In this document: piece after piece, positions 1 to 8,762 of the stretch | Numbering within the stretch: position 1 is the first letter of the stretch | Layout of the letters: each line of letters begins with the position of its first letter | From: Cytophagales bacterium | GTDB lineage: Bacteria > Bacteroidota > Bacteroidia > Cytophagales > Thermoflexibacteraceae | Direction of reading: 5' to 3' | Assembly (NCBI GenBank): GCA_013299115.1 | Contig: JAAFKA010000010.1 | Coordinates: 106,888-170,887, forward strand | DNA length: 64,000 nucleotides | Notes under the pieces: generated by a model | Told to the model about the DNA's origin: nothing | Databases searched by the model: none | What the model saw: the letters and a program-made list of their open reading frames with translations, nothing else | Made by a program: the position numbers and the translations under genes

Positions 1-1017
1 GTCATTGGTTTCTAAGGCAAAACCTATGTGCAACTGTTTGGGGCTGCGAATAGCACCTACTGCTGCTGCTATGTCTTTGGTTTTTACCAATTCTATGGTT
101 AGTTCATTGTCGTTTTTCTTAATCTTAATTGGAGATTTTACTTTGGGTGTATAATCTGCAACAGCAGCCGAATGAATGATAATATCTTGTTTATCAACGC
201 ATTGCATCACAGCCTGATACATTTCTTCGGCACTTGTAACGTCTATTCGCTGCACACCATCAGGCACAGGCAAATTGGTAATGCCACTTATTAAGGTTAC
301 TGTTGCCCCTTGTGCTGCCAAATTTTGGGCTAAGGCATAGCCCATTTTTCCTGTCGAGTGATTGGAAATAAACCGAACAGGGTCTAAGGCTTCGCGTGTG
401 CCACCTGCGGTGAGCAACACATGCACACCTGACAAGGCAAGCACAGGAGGAGTTTTTAGGTTGAGTGCAGTAGCAAAAAAGTCTTGCAAAACGGCAACTA
501 TTTTTTCGGGTTCCTCCATACGTCCTCTGCCCGACAAGCCACTTGCCAATTCGCCATCGGTTGCCTCTATCACAAAATGTTTGGGAAACTGTTGCAAAAC
601 TTGCAAATTTCGCAAGGTGGCGGGGTGAACATACATATCCAAATCCATAGCAGGGGCTACGCACACAGGACAACGTGCCGACAAATAAACCGCAGTAAGC
701 AAATTGTCGCACAAGCCGTTTGCCAATTTAGCTAAGGTGTTGGCACTGCAAGGAGCTATGAGTAATAAATCTGCCCATAAACCCAACTCCACGTGGTTGT
801 TCCATTCGCCAGTATCTTTGCTTTTTTGGTAGTGTAGCAAAACAGGATTTTTGGCAAGCGTAGCCAAAGTCAAAGGGCTGATGAAGTCCGTTGCTGTTTC
901 GGTCATCACCACCTTGACCTCTGCCCCTGCCTTTACCAATAACCTGACCAAAAGAGCTGTCTTGTAAGCTGCAATGCTGCCTGTTACACCCACTATTATT
1001 TTTTTGCCTGCTAACAT
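1..1017 (-). CDS. coaBC: CoaBC: phosphopantothenoylcysteine decarboxylase / phosphopantothenate-cysteine ligase (3' end outside window)
   Basis: Bifunctional cytoplasmic enzyme that joins 4'-phosphopantothenate to cysteine (CoaB) and decarboxylates the product to 4'-phosphopantetheine (CoaC, flavin-dependent) on the way to coenzyme A. The frame opens at ATG (complement of 1015-1017) and stays open for 339 codons to the window edge, so the C-terminus is missing. The CoaC domain (about residues 1-185) shows GVTGSIAAYK, the histidine motif WNNHVELG, PAMDLDMY and ASGLSGRGRM; the CoaB domain (from about 195) shows LLTAGGTREALDPVRF and HSTGKMGYAL. The E. coli Asn of the PxMN motif and the active Cys are Asp and Ser here; I recall this as usual in Bacteroidota. 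It is divergent from the gene at 1212, and the 194-base gap holds a small hairpin with 9-bp arms at 1076-1100. Confidence 0.93.
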   Translation of the reverse strand, partial: MLAGKKIIVGVTGSIAAYKTALLVRLLVKAGAEVKVVMTETATDFISPLTLATLAKNPVLLHYQKSKDTGEWNNHVELGLWADLLLIAPCSANTLAKLANGLCDNLLTAVYLSARCPVCVAPAMDLDMYVHPATLRNLQVLQQFPKHFVIEATDGELASGLSGRGRMEEPEKIVAVLQDFFATALNLKTPPVLALSGVHVLLTAGGTREALDPVRFISNHSTGKMGYALAQNLAAQGATVTLISGITNLPVPDGVQRIDVTSAEEMYQAVMQCVDKQDIIIHSAAVADYTPKVKSPIKIKKNDNELTIELVKTKDIAAAVGAIRSPKQLHIGFALETND

Positions 1018-1211
1018 AGAAAATGAAACAAAAATATTTTTTCATAAAACAACTTAATCTAAAGGGTAAGTGAGAAATAGAATATTAAAAGTATTCTATT
1101 GATAAGTCCCTATTCAGCCTTCAATAGTTGCAAAGCTCTAAAATTTTTTACATAATTTGCTGAAAATTCATTTTTTTAATTATCTTACCAACAAATTTAT
1201 TTTCAAAGGCA

Positions 1212-3785
1212 ATGCTTCGTCTGTTTTTGGTTTTTCTTTTTGGTTTTTTATGCTGCTTACAAAGCCTGTATGCCCAACAAGCTGCGTTAGACAGTTTGGA
1301 AAAACTATTGGAACAGCCTTTGCCCGATACCACCCGCATAGATATTTGGTTTGACTATACCCAAAAAGGACAATATGCCCAGCCCGACAAATCCTTAGCT
1401 TATGCCAAAAAAGCCTACGAATTAGCCCAACAGTTAGGGGACAAAAAACGGTTTGCTATTGCTTGCAACAGGTGTGGCACTACCAACTGGGGCAAGGGCA
1501 ATATGAACATAGCCATGATGTATTTGCAACAGTCGTTGGGTCTTGCCAAAGAATTGAAAGATGAACTATTGGAGGCTCGAAACATTGGCAATATTGGCTT
1601 AATTTACAGTGCCACAGGCAATTATCAACAAGCCTTAGTCTATTACAACAAAGCCTTGTTGCTGTTCGAAAAACTGAAAATTGAGGAAAGAATTGCTGTT
1701 TTGTCTAATAACATGGGCAATGTTTATATCAGCCTCGAACAATACGACCAAGCCCAAGCCAAATTATTGCACGCCTTGCCTATATCCGAAAAAGTAAACC
1801 CTTCTTTGTTGTCGAGTATTTATTTTAATTTGGGCAATATTGCTTTTAAAACCAAGCAATATGAAGTGGCAAAAACCAATTTGGAAAAAGCCTTAGCTTA
1901 TGCCCAACAGTACAAAAGAGAAAGTACCCAATCGAATGCGTACAGGTTGCTGGCAGAATTGGATTTTGTGCAAGACCAACAGGCAGCAGGAGAAAAAAAG
2001 ATATTGCAAGCCGTAGCCCTTGCCGAAAAATTACAGGCAAAGGAGGAAATGTATCGGGGCTATTTGACTTTGAGTGCCATGTATGCCAGCAAAAAAGATT
2101 TTGCCAATGCCTACAAATACAAAAAACTCTATGCCATTTACAAAGACAGCGTGCAAGGGCAAGCAACGCAAAACTCTTTTCAGATTTTCGAATACGAAAG
2201 AAAATATGGTGAGGTAGCCCTGTTGAAAAAGGAAAAACAGTTGCAAGAAGAAGAAAATACCAAACAATATTACTTTTTATTGTCTTTGGGCTTAGGTTTT
2301 CTGTTGCTGTTGGGTTTGTCTTTCCTGTTTTACCGCAATATGCGTTTGCAAAAACAAACCACCCAAAACATCAAATTATTGGGCGAAATTGGGCAAAAAA
2401 TCACTTCGAGTTTGGAGTTAAACGAAATTTTTGAGCAAGTATATTTGAATGTAAAAAGCCTGATGCCCGCAGATAGTTTTGGAATTGGCGTGTATGATGC
2501 CGAAAAAAATAGTTTGCGGTACGATTTGGCAATAGAAAATGGCAAAAGGTATCTGCCTTATCACCGCAGTTTAGACGATAAAAACCAATTTGGGGTGTAT
2601 TGTTTTGAGAACAAAGAGGCTTTTATGCTCAATGACGTGGCAAAAGAGTACCAAAAATACATAGCCGAAAATACTGTATTAGGCGAAAAACGCCAGTTAG
2701 AAACAGGGGAAATGGCAAAAACAGCCCAAGCTATGCTTTATGTGCCGTTGGTGGCAAACAATGAAGCCGTTGGTATTATCACTGTGCATAGCAAAATCAA
2801 AAATACCTATCAGCCTATTCATTTGGATATGCTCAAAACCATAGCGGCTTATACGGCTGTTGCTCTCAAAAATGCAGAGATTTACCAAGAAACCGAGCAA
2901 AACCGCAAGGAAATAGAAATCAAATCGGAGGAATTGCAACAAACCAACGAGGAATTGCAACAAACCAACAATGCTTTGAGTGGGGCATACCAAGAAATTA
3001 AGTACCAAAACGCAGAAATTACCGATTCTATCAACTATGCGTTGCGGATACAAACCGCCATCTTGCCTTCGGTGGAGGAAATTACGGCAAGTTTGGGCAA
3101 AGAAAGTTGTTTTATTTTGTATAAACCTCGCAATATTGTATCAGGAGATTTTTATTGGTTTGCAGACAAAGGCAAACGAAAAATCTTAGCCGTAGGCGAC
3201 TGCACAGGGCATGGCGTGGCGGGGGCTTTTATGAGTATGATAGGCAATGAACTGCTCAACCACATAGTCCACGACAGCGAAATTTACCAACCTGCCCAGA
3301 TTCTGAGCCAAATGCACAAAGGATTGATACAAGCCCTTACCAAAAGTGGACAAAACCACATAGCAGATGGATTGGACATTGCCCTTATCAAAATCAATAC
3401 AGAAAAGCAAACTATCAGATATGCAGGGGCTATGAACCCAATTTATGTGGTGGAAAACAACGTCTTGCGTGAACTCAAAGCCTATAAACTACCCATTGGT
3501 GGACACTATAACAACAACGAAAGGAATTTTACCGAAGAAGAATTTAGCTACATTGGCAATGGATTTACTACGATTTACCTTTTTTCAGACGGCTACCAAG
3601 ACCAATTTGGTGGCTCGCAAGGCAAAAAGTTTATGACTAAGCAGTTCAGAAATCTCTTGCAAAGTATTCACCACAAAAAAATGCAAGACCAACAGCACAT
3701 TTTAGAAACCACTATCAACGATTGGATTCTTGCCAGCAACGAAACCCAAACAGATGATATGACGGTAGTGGGGGTGAGGGTGTAA
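1212..3785 (+). CDS. TPR - transmembrane - GAF - SpoIIE/PP2C-type serine phosphatase
   Basis: Predicted envelope-anchored signalling phosphatase of the RsbU/SpoIIE class, which dephosphorylates serine/threonine residues on partner proteins. Order: signal peptide (1-21, ending YAQQ), TPR repeats (about 50-310, with GNYQQALVYYNKAL-like units) on the outer side, one membrane helix (about 353-374), a GAF domain (about 385-555), a Q/E-rich coiled coil (about 560-610), then the metal-dependent phosphatase domain (about 620-857). Metal-binding motifs are visible: GDFYWF near 645, GDCTGHGVAGAFMSM near 662, DGLDIAL and the terminal QTDDMTVVGV. The GAF domain suggests it senses a small ligand or redox state; the TPRs suggest a protein partner. 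It is a paralogue of the product at 12842, which lacks the GAF domain. No kinase or anti-sigma partner lies next to it. Confidence 0.88.
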   Translation: MLRLFLVFLFGFLCCLQSLYAQQAALDSLEKLLEQPLPDTTRIDIWFDYTQKGQYAQPDKSLAYAKKAYELAQQLGDKKRFAIACNRCGTTNWGKGNMNIAMMYLQQSLGLAKELKDELLEARNIGNIGLIYSATGNYQQALVYYNKALLLFEKLKIEERIAVLSNNMGNVYISLEQYDQAQAKLLHALPISEKVNPSLLSSIYFNLGNIAFKTKQYEVAKTNLEKALAYAQQYKRESTQSNAYRLLAELDFVQDQQAAGEKKILQAVALAEKLQAKEEMYRGYLTLSAMYASKKDFANAYKYKKLYAIYKDSVQGQATQNSFQIFEYERKYGEVALLKKEKQLQEEENTKQYYFLLSLGLGFLLLLGLSFLFYRNMRLQKQTTQNIKLLGEIGQKITSSLELNEIFEQVYLNVKSLMPADSFGIGVYDAEKNSLRYDLAIENGKRYLPYHRSLDDKNQFGVYCFENKEAFMLNDVAKEYQKYIAENTVLGEKRQLETGEMAKTAQAMLYVPLVANNEAVGIITVHSKIKNTYQPIHLDMLKTIAAYTAVALKNAEIYQETEQNRKEIEIKSEELQQTNEELQQTNNALSGAYQEIKYQNAEITDSINYALRIQTAILPSVEEITASLGKESCFILYKPRNIVSGDFYWFADKGKRKILAVGDCTGHGVAGAFMSMIGNELLNHIVHDSEIYQPAQILSQMHKGLIQALTKSGQNHIADGLDIALIKINTEKQTIRYAGAMNPIYVVENNVLRELKAYKLPIGGHYNNNERNFTEEEFSYIGNGFTTIYLFSDGYQDQFGGSQGKKFMTKQFRNLLQSIHHKKMQDQQHILETTINDWILASNETQTDDMTVVGVRV

Positions 3786-3791
3786 AAATAT

Positions 3792-4451
3792 TTATCCCTG
3801 CCCTCTACACATATTCATATCAGAAATTTCAAACTGCATTTTGTAATAGTCAAAATGCCACCATTCGTTGCTAATAGCCTTAAAACCAACCTGTTGCATA
3901 ATATCTTTTAGCAACTTACGATGAGCCTGCACAGTAGTTGAGTGTGGGTAGTTGAGGTGGGCAGCTTTGCCCAAAAAATCATAAGGAGTACCCATGTCTA
4001 ACTCTTTGCCTGTTTGGTCTATCAAAGTCATATCTACGGCAGCTCCTCGGTTGTGCATACGCATACCCTTAGCGGGGTGCGAAATATAACCTTTTGGAGC
4101 TACTTCCCAGAGTTTCCACTGCACCGAAATAGGTCTGTAGCCATCAAAAATCTTGATTCGGTAACCCTGTTTTTTGAAAAGCTGTTGGGCTTTTACCAAA
4201 TCCAAAGCCACTTTTTTGCGTAGCCAAACCCTGCCGCAAGGATACAACACCTGCCCTGTAAAATTATCTGCAGTTGCATATTTGACATCAAGCACCAAGG
4301 TAGGGTCTAAGGTCAGCAGTTCTACCATTACAGTATCTTCACTGGCTAATTGATTGGCAGAAATAGGCAAAGCAGAAGTAGTTAGTTGCGTAGTAAAACA
4401 ATCAAAATAGCTTGCAAAAGCCCATAAACAACTAAAAATAGTAAGTAGCAT
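3792..4451 (-). CDS. Exported D-alanyl-D-alanine dipeptidase, VanX/DdpX type (peptidase M15D)
   Basis: Zinc dipeptidase that cleaves D-Ala-D-Ala or related D,D-dipeptides, probably for peptidoglycan recycling in the periplasm. Family features are visible: DGYRP (about 103), the zinc motif HNRGAAVD (His133 and Asp140) and EWWHF (Glu196 base, His199 zinc ligand). A hydrophobic N-terminus (MLLTIFSCLWAFASYF) looks like a signal peptide. VanX enzymes carry SxHxxG before the first zinc ligand; here the serine position is methionine (MRMHNRG). There are no vanH/vanA genes nearby, so vancomycin resistance is not implied. It is convergent with the phosphatase gene at 1212-3785, only 6 bases away, and has its own start ahead of a 230-base gap to ogt. 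Confidence 0.88.
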   Translation of the reverse strand: MLLTIFSCLWAFASYFDCFTTQLTTSALPISANQLASEDTVMVELLTLDPTLVLDVKYATADNFTGQVLYPCGRVWLRKKVALDLVKAQQLFKKQGYRIKIFDGYRPISVQWKLWEVAPKGYISHPAKGMRMHNRGAAVDMTLIDQTGKELDMGTPYDFLGKAAHLNYPHSTTVQAHRKLLKDIMQQVGFKAISNEWWHFDYYKMQFEISDMNMCRGQG

Positions 4452-4521
4452 AATTATATTTTATTAATTCGTGCAATTTTTTTCATTTAGGTAGCTAAAC
4501 CTTTGTTGGTATTGATAAGTC

Positions 4522-4551
4522 TTGACTTACTCTATTTTTTTTTTATCTTTG
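4522..4551 (+). promoter_or_regulatory. Bacteroidota-type promoter for ogt
   Basis: TTG at 4522-4524 (within cttgacttac) and TATCTTTG at 4544-4551, separated by 19 bases, match the -33 TTG / -7 TAnnTTTG consensus of Bacteroidota sigma factors. Transcription would begin near 4557, leaving a leader of about 130 bases before the ATG at 4686. Confidence 0.6.
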
Positions 4552-4685
4552 TAATAGAAAAAAGGTTGCCCAACTTTTTTGTGAAAACGTAGTTTTTGGT
4601 TTATCAAAAACCCTTTTGGACAAAGCATTTGATAAATCATATATACAAATTATTTAACAAATTTTCTAATTCTCAGCCCAATACC

Positions 4686-5210
4686 ATGCCAACTATTGCC
4701 ATTCAGTCTTACCAAAGTCCAGTAGGAGAATTATTGTTGGGAGTTTTCAATGAGCAACTCTGCATTTGTGATTGGAGCTATAGAAAAATGCGAAAGCAAA
4801 TAGACCATCGGATACAAAAAAATTTGCAAGCCACTTACCAGATGCAAGACCATCATCTGCTCAGGCAAACACAGGCAGAATTGACTGCCTATTTTGAAGG
4901 CAAACGCCAAGAATTTACTATTCCTTTGTTGTTAGTAGGTACACTTTTTCAGCAAACAGTTTGGCAACACCTCCAAAAAGTTCAATATGGTAATACAGAA
5001 ACATATTTGGGTTTAGCAAAAAAAATGGGCAACGAGTTGGCTATCAGAGCAGTGGCTTCAGCAAACGGAGCTAATGCTATTTCTATCCTAATACCTTGCC
5101 ACCGAATTGTTGGTAGCAGTGGCGAATTGACAGGTTACGCAGGGGGCTTACCAGCCAAAAAAAAATTACTCGAATTAGAAGGTGTTCAGCAACAGTTGCA
5201 ACTTTTTTGA
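4686..5210 (+). CDS. ogt: Methylated-DNA-[protein]-cysteine S-methyltransferase
   Basis: Suicide DNA-repair protein that takes the alkyl group of O6-alkylguanine onto its own cysteine. The acceptor motif PCHRIVGSSGELTGYAGG is intact, with the acceptor Cys at about residue 138. The N-terminal part (SPVGELLLGVF) and the DNA-binding segment (AIRAVASANGANAISILIPC) fit a normal Ogt of about 174 aa. I place the start at ATG 4686; the frame is open further upstream, but only with a TTG at 4596 and a low-complexity extension that does not look like the family. It is monocistronic, behind a good promoter and followed by a terminator hairpin. No Ada-type regulatory domain is fused or adjacent. Confidence 0.93.
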   Translation: MPTIAIQSYQSPVGELLLGVFNEQLCICDWSYRKMRKQIDHRIQKNLQATYQMQDHHLLRQTQAELTAYFEGKRQEFTIPLLLVGTLFQQTVWQHLQKVQYGNTETYLGLAKKMGNELAIRAVASANGANAISILIPCHRIVGSSGELTGYAGGLPAKKKLLELEGVQQQLQLF

Positions 5211-5229
5211 TTTGGGTTCTTATAAAAAA

Positions 5230-5266
5230 CTATTCGTAGCACAACTTTAAGTCGTACTACGAATAG
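5230..5266. terminator. Bidirectional terminator hairpin between ogt and the convergent membrane protein gene
   Basis: An 18-base arm (5230-5247, beginning ctattcgtag) pairs with 5249-5266 (ending ctacgaatag) with two mismatches and a one-base loop. A T-rich run follows on the + strand (gtttttt) and an A-run (ataaaaaa) precedes it, so it can serve both convergent genes. Confidence 0.65.
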
Positions 5267-5275
5267 ATATGTTTT

Positions 5276-8200
5276 TTACTCCTTATAAAACCTATCGTAG
5301 TAGCTCCTAAAAATTTCTTCGTGCCTGTCAAATTCGGCTTTGTAAAATTCTTGGCGTTTTTTGGCTCTTTCTATCCGTTTTTTCAACTTTTCTACCTCCG
5401 TATTGGTGGCATTGGCAGTAGAGTCGTCTTCTGCGGATAGGTTAGGCTCGTCTTCTACTATGGTAATATTGAGTTCAGGTTTTTCAAATTTTTGGATACG
5501 TCTTTCCAAAGAGGCTGCAATGCCGCCTTCTCTGTCGGCTGCACGTCTGTAACCCAGCATGAGTTGCTGCATACTCATCATGGCGTAGTCTTTCAGGCTA
5601 CTGTATTGAATACCATTGCCTGGGTTTGCCACCACAAATTTGAGATTGGTTTCTGACATCTCCAACAGTCTTTTGCCCAAAGCCTTTGCCTTGTCGTCTT
5701 TGCCTAAGAGGTGGTAAAGTTCCACGTATTTTGGCAAATGATAGTCGTAATCGTAAGGAATACTGTAATCTGGAATTTGTATCAATGCCGAGTCTAATAC
5801 TTCCTCTGCACGTTTTTTGTTGCCGTCTAAGAACAGTTGCATACCCAAACGGTAATAACATTCTCTTTCGTTTGCTCCAAATTTTCTATATTCTTCGTCG
5901 TGGTAATTGGCAGCACTTTCAAAACCTCTGAATTGGAAGGTCTGCATATTTTTGTCCATGATTTTTGCATCTACTTCGCCCAATTCTCCGCCCAAAGTTT
6001 CGGCTTTTACAGGCACTAAACGGTAAGCCATGCCTTCCATTTGGAGGTAATCACGCAATTCGAGAGCCATAGACCTCGACGAAGTGTTGTTGAAATAAAT
6101 AGGTCTGTCCCAATTAGAACTTGCAATCAAATCCAAAATCATCATATCACTTTTGTAGAGAGCAGACGAACTTTGTTTCATTTTGATAACTAAGGTGTCC
6201 ACTATTCGGTGGTGTTTTTCTTTTGGCACTACATTTTTGGCTATAATTTCCTTTTTGTTTATAGGCAAAAACAGGGTACGTGTCGGAATAGAAGCCGTAA
6301 AACTTCCACCTTGTAACTCTACCAACAGAGCCTCGTCATTTTTACGAATCAAGGTAAGGTATTGTTTCAAATCAATGCCACCTTTCACATAAGGATTTTC
6401 TACATAAGGAAGAAAGTCGTTTACGCCAGATTTGTAGTTGTCGAAGGTCAAAGAATAAGGCAACGGGGCAGATTCGTAGGCTTGTCTGCGAGTTTGCTCT
6501 ATGTACCAATCTGTTGCATAATAACTCAATACCAAAACCCTTACATCAGTTCTAAACCCTTCCACGTCTTGCACATACCAAAGGGGGAAAGTGTCATTGT
6601 CGCCACCTGTAAACAAAACAGCATTTTTGGCACAACTTCTTAGCGTATTTTTGGCTTGGTCTATCGAGTGGTAACGACCTGACCTGTTGTGATTATCCCA
6701 ACCTTTGAAACCCATCAAGGCTGGCACTACCAAAGCCAAACTTCCTGCCACCACAGGGCGTAAGGTATCGTTGGCTATTGCTTTTTTCAGAAACTCCATA
6801 ATTGCCAAAGCCCCAAAACCTATCCACATTGCAAAGGCGTAGTACGAACCTACATAAATATAGTCCCTTTCGCGTGGCTCTACGGGTGGCGAATTGAGGT
6901 AAACCACAATGGCTACGCCTGTCAAAATAAAGAGCAAACCGACAATGATAAATCCTTTTTCGTCTTTTTTAAGTTGGTAAAACAAGCCAATCAAGCCCAA
7001 AATCAAGGGCAACATATAATAATTATCTCTTGCTTTGTTGTTGGCCACAATGGCGGGCATTCCTTCGCTGCTTTCAAACGGCGACAACCACGCTGCCTCT
7101 TTTTCATCTCCATCACGTCCCGCAAAATTCCAGAGGAAATAACGGAAATACATGTGTCCAATTTGGTATTTGAACATATAGTACAAGTTGTTGGCTAAGG
7201 TTGGTTTTTCGCCTTCCCTCATGTTTGCCCAAGACCTATACAAGTCGGGGTGGTCGTCCCCTTGACTATACATACGTGGGAGCAATACGTTGTCCTTGTA
7301 AATAACTTCGGTGCGGTAATCGTAAATTTCGTAAGTATCTTTGCCTTTTCTGTACATTGCCTCGCCTTTTTCTACTCCATCTCTTTCAGACATAAAAGTA
7401 CGACCATACAACAAAGGTCTGTCGCCGTATTGCTCACGTTTGAGGTAAGAAACGAAACTCATCACGTCTTGTGGGTCGTTTTCGTCTATGGGTGGGTTGA
7501 AATTTGAACGTATCAAAATAATGGCGTAAGAAGCATAGCCAATTAAAATAAAAGAAAAACTTAGCAAAATGGTGTTCATCAACACTTTTTGGTGCTTGAT
7601 AGAATATTGAATACCATAAACCAAAGCACCCAAAAACAAGAAGGTAAAAAACAAAGCACCTGCACCAAAAGGCAACCCAAAAGTGTTTTTAAATACAATT
7701 TCGAACTTGCCTGCAATAGACGGAAGCCCTGGTATTACGCCTACCATGATGATACCAACAATGACCAAACTCAACAACATGGCGATAACAAAACCTTGAA
7801 AATCTTGCTTTGCGTATTTTTTGTTATAATAAATATAGCCCAAAGCTGGTACTGTTACCAAGTTCAATAAGTGGACCCCAATAGACAAACCTATGATGTA
7901 AGCAATAAAAATCATCCATTTGTTTTCATCGCTGGCATCTTCTATGGTTTCCCATTTGAGCATAGCCCAAACCACGAAAGCCGTAAAGAAAGAGGACATA
8001 CCATAGACCTCTGCCTCTACTGCCGAAAACCAAAACGAATCGGAAAAAGTATAAGCCAAAGAGCCAATAGCCCCTGTAATGATTAACGAAAGTTGTTCTC
8101 CTTGTGTGTAAGTCAATTCATTGCCGTTATTGGCAGTTGGTTTTACTATTTTTTTGGCAATAAACACAATAGACCAATACATAAACAAAATGGTAAAGGC

Positions 8201-8458
8201 ACTGGAAAGTACCGAAACCATATTTATCCAAAACGCAACTTTTTCTACGTTGCCCAGTGCCAAGAAAGAAAATAGTCTGCCAATGAGCAGAAAAAGAGGG
8301 GCACCTGGGGGGTGAGGCACCATGAGTTTGTAAGAAACGGCAATAAATTCGCCACAATCCCAGAAACTTGCCGTAGGCTCTACGGTGAGTGTATAAACAA
8401 GGGTGGCAATGCCAAAAAGCACCCAGCCCACCATATTATTAAGTTTGTTAAAAGTCAT
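5276..8458 (-). CDS. DUF2723 / GT117 (TMEM260-like) polytopic membrane glycosyltransferase
   Basis: Large inner-membrane protein of the DUF2723 family. The human homologue TMEM260 is a protein O-mannosyltransferase (family GT117), so a lipid-linked sugar transferase acting on exported proteins is the best guess; the bacterial substrate is not known to me. The hallmark TVEPTASFWDCGEF followed by VPHPPGAPLF lies at residues 25-55; the acidic residues there are candidate catalytic ones. About a dozen hydrophobic helices fill residues 1-590. The rest is a soluble region with TPR-like segments (around 860-960) and ends in a charged E/K-rich helix. I chose ATG 8456-8458 (MTFNKLNN); an in-frame TTG 12 bases upstream is less likely. 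It is monocistronic. Confidence 0.85.
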   Translation of the reverse strand: MTFNKLNNMVGWVLFGIATLVYTLTVEPTASFWDCGEFIAVSYKLMVPHPPGAPLFLLIGRLFSFLALGNVEKVAFWINMVSVLSSAFTILFMYWSIVFIAKKIVKPTANNGNELTYTQGEQLSLIITGAIGSLAYTFSDSFWFSAVEAEVYGMSSFFTAFVVWAMLKWETIEDASDENKWMIFIAYIIGLSIGVHLLNLVTVPALGYIYYNKKYAKQDFQGFVIAMLLSLVIVGIIMVGVIPGLPSIAGKFEIVFKNTFGLPFGAGALFFTFLFLGALVYGIQYSIKHQKVLMNTILLSFSFILIGYASYAIILIRSNFNPPIDENDPQDVMSFVSYLKREQYGDRPLLYGRTFMSERDGVEKGEAMYRKGKDTYEIYDYRTEVIYKDNVLLPRMYSQGDDHPDLYRSWANMREGEKPTLANNLYYMFKYQIGHMYFRYFLWNFAGRDGDEKEAAWLSPFESSEGMPAIVANNKARDNYYMLPLILGLIGLFYQLKKDEKGFIIVGLLFILTGVAIVVYLNSPPVEPRERDYIYVGSYYAFAMWIGFGALAIMEFLKKAIANDTLRPVVAGSLALVVPALMGFKGWDNHNRSGRYHSIDQAKNTLRSCAKNAVLFTGGDNDTFPLWYVQDVEGFRTDVRVLVLSYYATDWYIEQTRRQAYESAPLPYSLTFDNYKSGVNDFLPYVENPYVKGGIDLKQYLTLIRKNDEALLVELQGGSFTASIPTRTLFLPINKKEIIAKNVVPKEKHHRIVDTLVIKMKQSSSALYKSDMMILDLIASSNWDRPIYFNNTSSRSMALELRDYLQMEGMAYRLVPVKAETLGGELGEVDAKIMDKNMQTFQFRGFESAANYHDEEYRKFGANERECYYRLGMQLFLDGNKKRAEEVLDSALIQIPDYSIPYDYDYHLPKYVELYHLLGKDDKAKALGKRLLEMSETNLKFVVANPGNGIQYSSLKDYAMMSMQQLMLGYRRAADREGGIAASLERRIQKFEKPELNITIVEDEPNLSAEDDSTANATNTEVEKLKKRIERAKKRQEFYKAEFDRHEEIFRSYYDRFYKE

Positions 8459-8762
8459 TATTTCTACCAAATAAGTATTTTGGCTGCAAAGCTACTGATT
8501 CTTAAAAGTTATAAAAAGATTTAACAATTTTTATTTTGCGTGGCGTGTTTGTATAGCTGTGGCACTATCAAAATTAGCACATTTTGCGAGTTGTAATAGA
8601 ACTCTTACGAAAGTTCTTGAAAATCTATTTATCAGATAGCTAAGAAGTGTGTGATACACATTTTTGGACTTCCGCAAGAAATCTAATAATTTTATCTGGA
8701 AAATCTATAAAATTTGGATTGCAAATATAAAATAATTAACTTGTTTGCCTAAATTTGCTTGT
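8459..8762. other. 304-base divergent intergenic region with a fragment of the palindrome family and a -7-like box
   Basis: No gene is seen. It holds ctgtggcactatcaaaatta at 8557-8576, which matches with one change the outer right arm of the palindromic element at 44167-44186, and a small hairpin, agaactcttacgaaagttct, at 8599-8618. A TAAATTTG box (8750-8757) ends only five bases before the ATG at 8763, so if it is a true -7 box the receptor mRNA would be nearly leaderless. Confidence 0.5.

Noticed and set aside
1..1017. Loss of the PxMN Asn (now Asp) and of the active-site Cys (now Ser) in the CoaC domain.
   Set aside because: I recall the same PAMDLDM and GELASGL spelling in other Bacteroidota CoaBC proteins, so it looks like a lineage feature and not a defect of this gene.
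3792..4451. VanX-like gene as part of a glycopeptide resistance cluster.
   Set aside because: No vanH, vanA or vanRS genes are nearby, and these dipeptidases are common housekeeping enzymes in Gram-negative bacteria.
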